NCBI GenBank assembly: GCA_025917655.1
Contig: CP084613.1
Location: 3,164,001 to 3,228,000, forward strand
From: Chlorella sorokiniana
Taxonomy: Eukaryota > Chlorophyta > Trebouxiophyceae > Chlorellales > Chlorellaceae
Reading direction: 5' to 3'
DNA length: 64,000 nucleotides
Shown: positions 31,319 through 42,594 of the stretch, one piece after another
Layout: each line of letters starts with the position of its first letter
Position numbering within the stretch: position 1 is the stretch's first letter
Notes under the pieces: generated by a model
Told to the model about the DNA's origin: nothing
Database searches by the model: none
What the model saw: only the letters and a program-made list of their open reading frames with translations
Translations under genes and position numbers: made by a program

Positions 31319-34300
31319 TCAGCGGCCGCCGCTGACAAACTCGCGGCGCCGCCCGCTGCCCCCCTCGTGCTGGTCGTAGCTGCCGCCGCCGCCCGCGGCG
31401 CGCATGCTGCCGCCGCGCCCGCGTCGTCCAGCGCGCCCTTCTTCTTGCCGCCGCGCACGTCCGACAGGAACGCATCCAGGCCAAAGGGGTCGGCCTCCTC
31501 GGCGTCCTTCTCAAACTGCAGGGGGCAGGGGAGGGCAAAGCGAGTGCTGCGGTGTCATCAAAAAAGCGGCACCGCTTGAGGTTGCCGAGGACAGGGGCAA
31601 GCAGCCTGGCTGCAAATGCCTGCTGATGCCGGTGGCCCGCGCGCAGCCTCTGGGCGCCCACCTGCACCGCGCCGCCCTCGCCGCCCTTGCCGTAGTCGGC
31701 CCCTGTGAAGCCCTTGTCTGGCTTGAAGCGGGCGGTGTCCACCTCGGCTCCGCCCGCCGCGCCCTCGTACGCCTCGTCGTCCCGCCGACCCTGCGCCGCG
31801 GACGCAAGGGGGTGGTGGGGATGGGTTGGGCGGGTGCAGGGAGGGGGGCGCAAAGCAGGGCTTGGTTTGTTCGAGCACCAAACCCCACCCAGGCTGGTCT
31901 TCTTGCGACCATGCCACCCTTCCTGAATCGCATGTTGCACACACAGCACCGCTCGAGACCGCGTGCGGCAGGCTGTGCGGCTGGGGCATGAGCCCTGCCC
32001 CGCTTGGCAGCCGCCCGCAACTCCTTGAAGCGCACCTTGTGCTTGAAGATGTCTGAGCGGTCGGCGAAGAGGGGCTTGTCGTAGATGTTGTACGAGTCCT
32101 CCCCCAGCGTGGCCGCCCCCGCATCCTGGTTGAACAGGCGCTGGTCGTACATCGCCTCGCCGCCCGTCACCTGGGCGCAAGGGAGGAGGGGGGCGCAGGG
32201 ATGCAGGGGTGTGGGTGTGTGTGGGCGGGGGCATGCGCACACAGGGGCAGAGGCGCAGGGGCTCAGCCCGAGGCCCAGGCTGGCCACCCAGCGACAACCT
32301 GTGGGAGCTCCGCCGTCCAGCCCCCCATGGAGGCAGAGCATGCAAAGCACACCGCGCCGCCCACCTTGGCCATCCCCAGCGCAATCTTCTCTGAGATGTC
32401 GCGGTCGCGGTCGCGCGTCAGCTTGCTCTTCTTGAAGCCGTGCGCGTCGCGCGCTCCAGCCGCCGCTCGCGCTCGCGCTCGCGCCGCCGCTCCTCGCGGA
32501 TCTCCTCGCGGCGGCGCCGCTCCTCGCGCTCCTCCCGCGACTCCCGCTCCCGATCCCCGCGCCCGCCACGCTCGCCCTCGCGCCCCTCGCCGCCACGCCG
32601 CCGCTCCCGCCGCTCCCCCTCGTCGGATGAGACGTCCATGGCGGCCTCGGCGGGGGCGGCGCGGGGCGCGCCGCCACGGGCGCCCCGCGTCCAGCCTGTC
32701 GGCGGCGGCGGGCGCGGCGCCGCCCAGCCGGTCCATGCGCGCCTTGAGCGCCAGCTCCCGCAGCTCCCGCTCCTTGCGCTCCTTCTCCCGCGCCAGCAGC
32801 TCGCGCTGCATCTTGGCGCGCGCCTCCACCGCGGACCGCGCCTTCTGCTCCGCGATGTACAGCGCCTCTGAGAACTTGGCAAACTGGTCGTTGATGGCCA
32901 CCTCCTGCAGGCCGCGTCCGTCCGCCGCCAGGCGCTTGTCCAGGGGATGGTGTAGCCCTGCGGGGGGGGGGGGGGAGAGAAAGAAGAGCGAGTGGGAGGC
33001 CGCGTGAGTAGTTGTGGGTGCGTGTAGGCTGGGTAGGCCAGGGGGTCAGAACATGGGACACGTGGCGGCGTGCACCCGCCAGGCAGGCGCCCACCTTGCT
33101 GTTCTTCCAGTTGGAGATGCAGGGCGGGATCTTCCAGTCCTGCTGGTCCTTCACCGTCAGCGGGCGCGGTGGCGAGTGCATGACGGGCACCGGCGGCGAG
33201 CCCGGGCCACGGGGCACCTGCACAGCGGCAGTACAGGGGGAGAGAGGAGGGGGTGCGGAGCGTGACACACCGCTGCCTGCCACAGGCAAGGCCTGTGTCC
33301 CGTGCTGCATGCCCGCAGGGTGCACCCACGCCAGCAAGCCACCAAATGACCCCTTGCTGCTCTCCACCAGCCGCTGCAAGCTGCAAAGCAGCCCCCGCAC
33401 GGCTTCCTTCCCTTACAACAACACCAAACAAGGCACAGCAGCGGGGCTCGCCTTGATGTGCCTGAACTTGGGCGGCTCCAGCGGGTCCACAGGCATGTCC
33501 TGCATCTTGATGATGCGCGAGCCGGCGCCCGACCCGTGCTGGGGCCGCCGTCGGCGGGCGTGTACTTGATGTACTGCGCCGCGCCCGGCTGCTGCGGCAC
33601 CGTCTTCGGGTTCACCGCAGCCTGCTTCTTGTCCACGCGCAGCGCCAGCGCGGCAGCCGTCTCCCGCGCCGTCTCCTCAATCTCCTCCTCATCGGGCTTG
33701 GCCAGGGCCTGCGCAGAGATGTGGGGGTGGCGGGTCGTGGGGAGGCAGGAGGGTCGTCTGGGCCGCGGCGCACTGCGGCCCAAGGGCGAGATAGGCATGG
33801 CTGCGTGAATCCAGCCTGGCAAGCCGTGGCCAGCGGTGAAGGATGCCTTGGCGCCGCTTGGGCAGGGGCAGCCCACCTCCGCATTCAGCTCGTCCGGCTT
33901 GGGGACCAGCGCTTTGTGCGTCGTCTGCAGCCATTTCTGCGTGTTCTTGCTGCGCTGCAACACCGCGTCGTAATTGATGTCGCCCTCCGCGTTCACAGTG
34001 AGGGCCAGGGTCTGGCCGCTGCCGCCGCCGCCAGGAGCGCCGCCGGCGCCTTGTCGGGCGTCCCATGTCCAGCGGGTACTGGGCCACATGGATCTCGGGA
34101 AAGGCGCCGCCTGCAGGTGCAACGCGTCATCGGTCATGGGGAAGCTGGAAAGGGAAGGCGTCACCATGAAGAACGAGCAGGGGCCAGGCAGGGTGCTCCG
34201 CCTCCCGACGCCCACCGCTCACCGTCGCCATAGTCCTCCAGTCGCCTGGGCACGAAGCCCTGTCGCTTGCCGTATGGCGGCGGCTCGCGGGTCACCCTAG

Positions 34301-34394
34301 AGGCCACCAGGGCCGCGGAAGTGGTCGGAGGCGCTTCCGGCCTGGTGTACTCTTTGCTGGGGGCCGGGATGCTGCTCAGCAGCGCCGACGCCAT
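31319..34394 (-). CDS. SKIP: SKIP / SNW1 splicing factor
   Basis: SNW-domain protein (Prp45 in yeast), a component of the activated spliceosome and transcriptional co-regulator. Exons (minus): 34223..34394, 33877..34110, 33452..33708, 33095..33217, 32365..32957, 32036..32170, 31662..31790, 31319..31515. Start MASALLSSIPAPSKEY. Family blocks in order: FPEIHVAQYPLDMGR, TLALTVNAEGDINYDAV, QYIKYTPADGG, SRIIKMQDMPVDPLEPPKF, the signature KDQQDWKIPPCISNWKN, GYTIP-LDKRLAADGRGLQ, NDQFAKFSEALYIAEQKAR. A long Arg/Glu-rich helix then leads to RDRDRDISEKIALGMAK, YDQRLFNQ, DTARFKPDKGF and EADPFGLDAFLSDV. The intron after RHIK has a GC donor (33450-33451). Frame breaks lie near 34060, 33540, 32945 and in the Arg-rich and C-terminal segments. 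Confidence 0.92.
32962..32975. repeat. 14-base G tract (poly-C in SKIP intron)
   Basis: On the minus strand a C-only pyrimidine tract a few bases from the acceptor of the exon that begins GGCTAC. Confidence 0.9.
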
Positions 34395-34788
34395 GGCGGC
34401 TCGCTGCTTCGAGGCTGTATAGAGGTGCAGGATCTGCTACCCACCCTGCCGCAGGCGGTGTGCTGCCCAGGTAGAGAGCCTGCACGGTGCTGCGTTGATG
34501 GCCTGCAGCAGTGGGCCTCACTGTCTCACGAGAACCGTTGGCACAAGTGAAGGGCTACTGAGTTGCACATCAGCCTCTTTTGTTTAGAGCCGTGCCCTGC
34601 TGGAAGCAAATGCTGCGCGCGCAGCGGCTCCGCAGCGAGAAGCCTTTGCGTTCTGTTTGCCGGTGTGTAAGGCGAGACGGTCTATTCACATGCACACACG
34701 ACCTTTGGTGCCCCCCAACTCTGATCTCTGATCGCTCTTGAGCAGTCAAAGCACTCCTGGAGCTGTTCCCGTAAGCTATTAGCACTCG
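34395..34788. other. Divergent promoter region (SKIP / YIPF)
   Basis: 394 bases between opposed start codons. No gene recognised. Confidence 0.4.
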
Positions 34789-36385
34789 ATGAACAATCCT
34801 TTCGACACAAATGGGAGCCAAGCGCCCCAGTTTGGCACAGAAGCCGCGTACAGCCCTCCAAACACCGGGGCTTGGCAACGCAGCGACAGCGTGCCGCTGG
34901 AAGATGACGAGCCCTTCACAGCGGCGCACTTGGCAGCTGCCAACGAGGCAACCGTGCCAGCGGTAGGCGGCGGCGCGGGAGTGGCGGCGACTTCTTCACC
35001 CAGCGCCCGACCCAGCCCCACACGGCGCTGACCTTCACAGGCACGTGACGTGCATGCAAACTGCTGAAGAGCATGCGCAAATGATGTGATTGCTGAAGGG
35101 CATGCGCAATGATTGTTCGCAGAGTCGCCACCCAGTGCTCAACCACCTAACTCATGCTGGCCGTTTGTTTGTGCAGAGTCCACGGCCGCGCTGCCCTCCT
35201 CGCACGCACTTACTGGCAAGGTGGGGCAGCCGGCGTCGCCCGTGCCGCGCATCGGCTCGGCCGCGGACACGCGCCTGCTGAGCGGCAGCTCGGGCCCCAG
35301 CGCCCCCTAACGGCGGTGCGGCCGGCAGCTCGGCAGGGCAGCCGCCCGAAGACCCCTCCAAGTTTGCGTTCTACAACATCAAGCGCTACCGCGGCCTGTT
35401 CAATGTGGACACCAGCGACGTGCTGGCGCGCCTCACGCGGGCCATCCTCCTCTTCTTCCGAAGCGACTTTTGGACTTCCTGGGCGCCAACCCCGACCTGT
35501 GAGCACGGAGCCGCTTGCTGTGTTTTCAAAGGCAACAGGAGCGCTGACCGCAAGGCTGGGCCAGATTTTGGGGCGCACGGGGAGTGGAGAGGGCCAGAAC
35601 CATTTTGCTTTGTGGCAGCCCAGGCAAGCATTGTGCAGCCGTTCACCAGTCAACCGCTCGCTGCCCTCCTGCAGGTACGGCCCCTTCTGGGTTGCCTCGA
35701 CCCTCATCTTTGTCACCGCTGCCACCGGCAACCTTGCCAGCTACATCAACTGGTGGCAGAGCTCGCCCGCTGAAGGTACGATGTGCTGGCGTCTGGCAGC
35801 ATGGCCGCAAGCCGTGTCCGCGTCGCGCGCCAGCACTCCCCCTGCCGCCTCCCCTTGCCCCCGCCCAGGCTCCAGCGCCGGTTGGTACTACGACGTGGAC
35901 AAGGTGGGCGGCTCCTTTGCCATCTTCTACGGATACGTGGGCCTGGTTGGGCTGGCGCTGTGGGCTGTCCTGCGATGGTTCAAGGCGGGCGTGTCGCTGG
36001 CCTCCGTCTGGTGCATATACGGTAGGCCCGGCTGCCTGCTGCGGTTGGCTGCTGTGCAGCCTCCCTCTGTCACCGCAATTCTGCCCGGTGGGCTTGACTG
36101 CTTCTGGACGGGACACAACCGCCCGTGCTGCCTCCCGCAGGCTACGCGGTGGCCGCCTTCATCCCCATCTGCTTTGTGTGCCTGGTGCCGGTGGAGCTGG
36201 CGCGGTGGGTGGTGGTGGGCGCCGCCACCCTCACCTCCGGCACCTTCATCATGCTCAGCCTGCAGAAGCACATCCACGAGGCAGCAGGGGCCAAGGCGGT
36301 GCCGCTGTACTGCGCCATGATCGCGGCGCACCTCGCCCTCGGCCTCGCCCTCAAGCTCTACTTCTTCTCCTTCTCAAAGATCTGA
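34789..36385 (+). CDS. YIPF1/2-type Yip1-domain Golgi membrane protein
   Basis: Yip1-family five-span protein acting with Rab GTPases in Golgi traffic. Exons 34789..34962, 35177..35498, 35675..35775, 35869..36021, 36141..36385. Cytosolic N terminus MNNPFDTNGSQ, acidic VPLEDDEPF, then the family's FAFYNIKRYRGLFNVDTSDV and DFLGANPDLYGPFWVASTL (with a lost T near 35470). Hydrophobic spans: STLIFVTAATGNLASYINW, SFAIFYGYVGLVGLALWAV, AVAAFIPICFVCLVPVEL, WVVVGAATLTSGTFIM, MIAAHLALGLALKLYFF. A further frame break in a C run (35303-35307) creates a false stop. The join between exons 1 and 2 does not agree in phase as read, so one more error or a different donor is likely. Intron 1 carries a short direct repeat. 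No other reading of the family is likely. Confidence 0.88.
35062..35113. repeat. Imperfect direct repeat around GCATGCGCAA in YIPF intron 1
   Basis: Two copies of about 23-24 bases (35062-35085 and 35091-35113), each reading TGCTGAAG then GCATGCGCAA and ATGAT, differing at two positions. Confidence 0.7.
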
Positions 36386-36751
36386 GGCCCGCCCAGTGGT
36401 GTGCCCGCATGCTGCCATCATATTGAGCCAAGATTGCAAGTTATTTTGTTAGCATGTTGCGGCAAGCAAAAGGGCTAGGTTGTACAACACAGATGGCTTG
36501 GGAAGGGCGGTGTACAGACGCGACGCGGTGGAGATGCGGGAAGAATGCAGGAAGATATTGCATTGACTTGCGTCATGGGTTGAAAAGGGGCTGGCTGGAG
36601 CAGCCAAACGGAAATTGCATGATGAGTTTGGTCCCCGAAAGGCAATCTTGCCATGTAGGGAGGCTGGCTGCAACCAACAGGCAGCTTCTTGGCGCCCAGC
36701 CTTGCAGGTGCCGGGCACGTGGGTCTGGCCCATCGCCGCAGCTGGTCCACC
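36386..36751. other. Convergent 3' region (YIPF / SAL1)
   Basis: 366 bases between stop codons. No other feature recognised. Confidence 0.4.
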
Positions 36752-39051
36752 TCAGTTCTGTGCCTGCGGCAGGCCGCGGATCTTGCGGATGGCGGCGATG
36801 ATGGCGCGGTGCATGGAGGGCGTGGCCGCCACGATGCCGCCGTTGAGGTCCGGGAAGAAGCGGCCGCGCGAGAAGTCCAGCGGGCGGCCAAGCGCGTCGC
36901 TGATGACGGCGCCAGACTCCTGCGGGGGGCGGCGCGGGGCGGGCAGCAGCAGATGAGCCAGCAGGTCGGGCGCGACGGAGCACCGTGCGAGCGCGATGCG
37001 GCAGTGCTGGCCGGCGCGGCGTGCCCAGCTTGCAGCGCCCGCAGGCCACCTGGATGATGGACACGCCGGCGCAGTGGTCCCATATTTTCTCGCGGTACGA
37101 TGCGTCGGGGAATCGCATGAAAATGGAGGCGTCGCCGCGGGACAGCGCGCCGTACTTGGCCTGGCTGTCCAGCCGCAGGGACGGCAGCTCCACCCCGATT
37201 TCGGCTGCAGGGGGAGGGGGGCGGGCGGTGGAAGGGTGGGTCTGCATCTGCCACAATAAGCGGTTGCCGTGCAGGGTTCTCCTGCAGGCAAGCCGTGGCC
37301 ATGCCGCGCTGCCGCCCGCATGGATGTCTGCTGGGAGGCCGGCACGCCTGCCCCCCCCCCCGCGGCTCCCACCCACCCGCAATCTGCAGCGCCAGGTCGT
37401 GGTTGCTGTGCCGCGCCTCAAACGACTCCATGTAGCGGGCCTGGGGGGGATGGCGTCGTCGCAGAAGATGCGCTGCGTGGGCATGCCGCCCAGCACGGGG
37501 CCCGCGTAGGCACCCTGCGGGAGGTGGAGCGCAGAGGAGGTGTGTCCCAAGTAGCAGCGTGCGCGCATACTTGCTCCCTCACAGGCCGCTTGCCGTGCGC
37601 GCGGGCGGCTTGGCAGAGCACCCAGGCCCACCGGTTGCGGCACCTGGTGCAGCCTGTGCAAGGGGTGGAAGCCCCCCGTGCCCCCCTCCCCCCCCGCCCC
37701 TGCCCCAGCGCCCCACCTGGCCCTTGCTTGCTGCAAACATGGTGCCCACAGCCTCGTCTGAGAAGGAGCGGGCGGCCTGGCCCTCGTCGCAGTCCTGGTC
37801 GGTGATGGGCGCCAGCGGCAGGTTGGGGCAGCCCAGCACGCCCAGCACCACCTGCAGCAGCTGCGGCGGGGCCGCCTTGGGGCAGGGACGCAGAGGGGCT
37901 GGCCGCTGCAGCGACCCCTGCAGCCCTGGATCCACATCACAGCCCCCTGCAGCAGATGATGCACGCCACCCACCTCCCCGTCTCAGCCCCCCTGCAGCAG
38001 ATGATGCACGCCACCCACCTCCGCGTCCTGCAGCAGGCCCAGGCAGACGGCGTACTGGCGCTGGCCCACAAAGCCGCGCGTGCCGTCGATGGGGTCCAGC
38101 ACCCAGTGCCGCCCCTCGCCGCCCCCTGGCTGCACCCCACGTCCACCAGGTCCGCCACCTCGGCGGCAGTCAGCGGCGCAGCCTGCAGCGGGCGGGGCAG
38201 TGCAGGGCAGCGCATGAGGGGGCCCAGGGGCGGCGCGGGCCTTCCCAGTGGCCGATGAGCACCGCATCGCCGCGTACTCCACGTTGCCACCAGGCCCAAG
38301 CTTCCCCCGCCGCCAGAGACGCACAAGCCCCCGTCGCCTGCGCCGTGCTCGGCCCCCACCTGCGGGTGCTCCGCCGCCAGCGCCTCGTTGACCAGGGCGG
38401 TGATGCGGGCCAGCATGGGCGCCCCCTCGGCCGTGCGAAGGTCAGCAGCATCCTCCTCTGCCACCAGGCTGAGAGCTGCCCCGGGAAGGAGGCGCGCAGC
38501 GACCAAGCCACCAGCGCCTGCGCCCGTAGTCGGCCACGGTGACGGGGCTGTCGTCCTCCTTGTCCGCCTTCTCGCCCTGCTTCAGCTGCAGCTGCACCGC
38601 CTGCACTCATTGCAAGAACTGTGCCAAGCAGCGCTGTAAGGCTTGCTGCCCAGCCGCGCAGACGGGCCAGCCTTGCAGCCTGTGTCTGACGAATCAAAAC
38701 ATTCGCCGGCACGCCGCTACGTGCGCAAACCTACGGCGTGCAGCCCCGGACGCCCCGCTTGCCTGGCACAGGCGCGACGCAAGCCTCACTGCGTCCACTG
38801 CAGCGTGCAGCTCCACCGGGAAGTTGATGCCAGAAACTTCAGAGGCGACGTGCGGCGCCGCCACGGCGCGAATCGGCCGCTGCTGGCGAGCCGGCGATGC
38901 TGCTGCACGCCGCTCCTGCTGCTTGGCGGCCAAGCCGCGGCCAGATATGCTTGTGGCCCACAACCGTGCTTGAAGATTGCAGGCACGAGCAGCCTGGCAC
39001 CCAACATGGACGGCCTGTGCCGCATGTAGGGCGGCCCTGACGGTGGCCATA
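36752..39051 (-). CDS. SAL1: SAL1-type 3'(2'),5'-bisphosphate nucleotidase
   Basis: Hydrolyses PAP (and inositol polyphosphates) and so detoxifies a by-product of sulfation; the plant enzyme works in plastids and mitochondria as part of stress retrograde signalling. Exons (minus): 38763..39051, 38360..38600, 38019..38182, 37717..37851, 37377..37514, 37050..37204, 36752..36919. The first 60 residues are Ala/Arg/Gln-rich, fitting a transit peptide, then ELHAAVDAVRLASRLCQ. Lithium-sensitive phosphatase motifs follow: KEDDSPVTVADYG, SLVAEEDAADLR, WVLDPIDGTRGF, SQAKYGALSRGDASIFMRFP, KIWDHCAG and LGRPLDFSRG. The first intron has a GC donor (38761-38762). The donor of exon 3 lies in a duplicated 38-base block (37940..38022). 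Frame breaks at four G/C runs, such as 37443-37449. The 221-base gap to the MPP-alpha start is a likely shared promoter. Confidence 0.92.
37940..38022. repeat. Tandem duplication spanning a SAL1 splice donor
   Basis: Copies at 37940..37977 and 37984..38022, period 44 bases, identical except for one C in a C run (CAG plus five C against six C). Each copy holds the minus-strand donor context GAG|GTGGGTGGCG; the one at 38017-38018 is used in the model, the other lies 44 bases downstream inside the intron. Confidence 0.9.
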
Positions 39052-39272
39052 CTGCTGGGCTGCTTATTTCCTGAACAATGCGCTGCACGCGCTACCAAGG
39101 GCATCAATGGCCAAGAAGCCAAACCCCTTCCTCTCCCTTGCCAGCTCATGCTGCTCCCCATGCTGGAGAAACCCCTACCCTTCAGGCACGATCGGGGCTG
39201 CAGCGATCACATCGAGGGTCAGTGGGGTGCGTAGGCAAGACACAAGCCCTCGGCAGCAGCAGGGTGGGAAGT

Positions 39273-42071
39273 ATGCTGGCCTCCCTGGCCCGTGAGAGCG
39301 GCCTGGTGGCCGCCAGGGCCTTCTCCACCAGTGCAGCAGCTCAAGCGGCGGTCCCAGCAGTCGCCAAGCGGTCCTTCCTTGCGCAGCTTTTTGGCAGCGG
39401 CTCTCGGGTTGATGTCCCGCTGACGGACGCCCTGCCCGGCGTGGAGATCCCTCAGCCCATCGCGCCTTCCAAGGAGGCTCCCACCACGCAGCTGACGAAG
39501 CTGAGCAATGGAGCCACCATTGCCACTGAAAACACGCCTGTGAGAGCTGTGTGGGCGCGGCCTGCGCCTCCGACAGCTTCACACGGTTATTGAAAGCGCC
39601 ATCGCGAGCCGGCAAGCACGCCAGGGCAAGGGTTGAGCCCCAGACCTTGCCGCCACCTGCAGGGTGCCACCGCCACCCTGGGCATTTACGTCGACTCAGG
39701 AAGCGTGTACGAGACTCCATTCAATACGGGTGCGGCTGCAGCGGAAGCATTGGGCATACTAGCATCTCAGTGCACGGCTGCTTGGCGTTGATCGCTGCTT
39801 GCACGGTTGCGACGTGTGCGTTGAGCGCTCGGTTCCCCCGCTGCCCCTGTCCAGGCGCCTCCCACCTGCTGGAGTACATGTCTTTCAAGTCCACCAAGAA
39901 CCGCACCCACCTGCGCATTGTGCGCGAGGTGGAGGCCATCGGCGGCAACGTGCTGGCCTCGGGTGCGCCGCCCGCCCGCCACGCTGCCCGCTGCGCCCTG
40001 GCAGCGTCGGCGCCGCCCAGCTGGTGGCTTACCCACCTGACTGCGCAGGGCCAGTGAAGGGAACCGTGGGGAGATTACCAATGGAGCGGGTTGTTGAGCC
40101 TGGGTCGTCACATGGCGCCCTGAGTGTCCCCCGCCCCCTTCGCGTTGTGCAGCCTCGCGGGAGCAGATGGCGTACAACATCGACACCAGCAAGGCCACCG
40201 TTCCCGAGGCGCTGGAGATCCTGACCGACGCGGTGCTCAACCCCAAGTTCCAATCCTGGGAGGTGGCGGAGCAGGTGGGGGTGGGGGGGGGGGGGCTGGC
40301 AGCCACAGGCCCCTGCAGCGGCAGCACGTCAAGCCCGCGGCAGGCGGTGCGGGGGCTGCCCACTGCGAGGCGCAGGGCAGACAGCGATGAGAGCTCCCGA
40401 GACGTCGGCGCCTGGCAGCTTTGCCGCCCTTCCCTTATCCGCGGCCCTGCTGAAGCCATGTGTGCGCCTCTCCGCCCCCTCGTCGTCCCGGCAGGTGCGC
40501 AAGATGGAGGCGGATGTGAAGAACCTGAAGGACAACCCGCAGACCACCCTGCTGGAGGGGCTGCACTCGGTCGCGTACACCGGCGGCCTGGCCCGCCCCC
40601 TCATCGTGCCCGAGGGCTGCCTGGGCGGCCTCAATGCGGGTGCGGGCCGGGGTTGCGCCAAGGATGAGGGATGAGCCTGCGCGGCATGAGTTTGTGGCTG
40701 AAGCGGGACCCCACGTCACTCTTGCACCCGCTGCGGCCCAGCCTTGCCACTGCGCTCCTCCCATGCGGCGCTCATTCGCGTGTGGGCCCCCCTCCCCCTC
40801 CTCCACTTATATATACACAACCAGACGTGCTGGCTGACTTCTACGCCGCCAACTACACCGCGCCGCGCATCGTGCTGGCGGGGGCGGGGGTGGACCACGG
40901 CGAGCTGGCGCGCCTGGCGGAGCCGCTGCTGGCGGGGCTGCCCAGGAGCGGCGCCGCCGCGGAGCCCCGCAGCGAGTACGTGGGCGGCGACTGGCGCCAG
41001 TTCTCCGCCTCGCCGCTCACCCACGCCATCCTGGCCTTTGAGTACCGCGGCGGCTGGCGGGACGTGAAGGGCTCGGTGGCCATGACGGTGCTGCAGTACC
41101 TGCTGGGCGGCGGCGGCTCCTTCTCAGCGGGTGCGCCACGCCGCCGCTGGGCCCAACATCGGCGAGGGGCAGCGCTGCGACGCGCGTGACCCTGTTGCTG
41201 TGCCTGCGCGGCAACCCCTCCCGCCCGCCCCCCACGCAGGCGGCCCGGGCAAGGGCATGCACTCTCGGCTGTACACGCGCGTGCTGAACCAGCACCCCTG
41301 GATGCACAACTGCACCGCCCTCAACTCCATCTACAACTCCACCGGCCTCGTGGGCATCTTCGCCTCGGCAGAGTCGAGCCAGGCGGGCGCCATGGTGGAC
41401 GTGCTGAGCCAGGAGATGCAGGTGGGGGCTGCGGGGCAGGGCCAGCCCCCAGCCTGCTCCGCCTCCGCGACATGCCGACGCATGCTGTGTGCTGCCGCGG
41501 CAGGCAGTTTCTGGCTCGGCGTCAAAGCACACCCACTGCCACCCTCCTCAAACCCCCACCCACCCCCACCCACCCACCCAACCCTGCCCCCCAGGCGGTG
41601 GCGCGGGACGTGCCCGAGGCTGAGCTGGAGCGCGCCAAGGCGGCGGCGGTGAGCAGCGTGCTGATGAACCTGGAGAGCCGCGCGGTGGTGGCCGAGGACA
41701 TCGGCCGCCAGGTCCTCACCTACGGACACAGGTGGGCGGGGCGCAGCGGCAGCCCCCCTGCTCCGTCGCTCCTGCCAGGCCCCAGCTCTGAGGGCAGGCA
41801 CTCGTGGCCCCACTTGCTGCTGGCCCACCACTGGACCTTTCGTACCCAGCCCCCAGCAACAGCCGCCCTCACCCGCCAAGCACTCATCCACACCCTCCCT
41901 CTGTCCCTGCCGCAGGAAGCCCGTGTCCGAGTTTGTGGGGAGATCCAGGCCCTGAAGGCTTCTGACCTGTCGGCCGCGGTGGGCAAGCTGCTCAAGAGCC
42001 CGCCCTCGCTGGCGGTGCTTGGCGACATTGCGCACGTGCCGCGCTACGACCAGGTGGCCAAGCGCTTCTGA
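39273..42071 (+). CDS. MPPA: Mitochondrial processing peptidase alpha subunit
   Basis: M16-family subunit that binds presequences for cleavage by the beta subunit in the mitochondrial matrix (in plants, in the bc1 complex). Exons 39273..39539, 39663..39729, 39855..39962, 40153..40274, 40495..40639, 40825..41130, 41240..41421, 41595..41731, 41916..42071, all joins in phase. Presequence [20 protein letters not shown]. The inverse zinc motif is degenerate (SHLLEYMSF, no second His), as expected for alpha rather than beta. Other landmarks: [27 protein letters not shown], the glycine-rich substrate loop [18 protein letters not shown], and [15 protein letters not shown]. One frame break, a lost G near 41936 (GTGGGGAG), precedes the end YDQVAKRF. 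Family length and order are normal. Confidence 0.94.
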
Positions 42072-42594
42072 GGCGCGCTGCCCGCCCCGAGCCGCTGCTG
42101 CGGGCAGGGCGCCGCCACGCTTCGCTGGGCTGGCAGGGGTGTCGCGTGCCAGCTGCCAAGACGCAAGCCTGAGGCTGCGCCACGCCGCCGCTGCGGCGGC
42201 CAACAACACTCTTAACACTGAACCGCACATTTGCCCCCACACCCTCATCTCACTTCCCCTGCTCTTGCCCTCCTTCTTGATGTCTTCGAAGAGGTTGCTA
42301 TACAGTGTTGTGACACAGCATCGCAGGACAGCGGAGGAGGAGGTGAAGAAAAGGAAGTGTAGGGCTAAGAGAACAGGGCACGCGTTATGATGGCATGCAT
42401 TGGCATGGGGGCTAGCGCAAGAGAAAGCAGAAGGGATTCAGGGGGAGGTTAAGGCAGCGCGAGCAGGACTGCAAAGCGTCAGAAAAGAGGTTGATCTGTT
42501 TCTGCATTGTGTCATTGTTTGTGGATAAGGGTCCAGCGGCGTTTGGCGACATGCGGGTCGACACCCGCCCTCCCATCCAGCTGTGCAGTCCCCA
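42072..42594. other. Convergent 3' region (MPP alpha / PH1)
   Basis: About 520 bases between stop codons, the longest convergent gap in the window. No other feature recognised. Confidence 0.4.
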
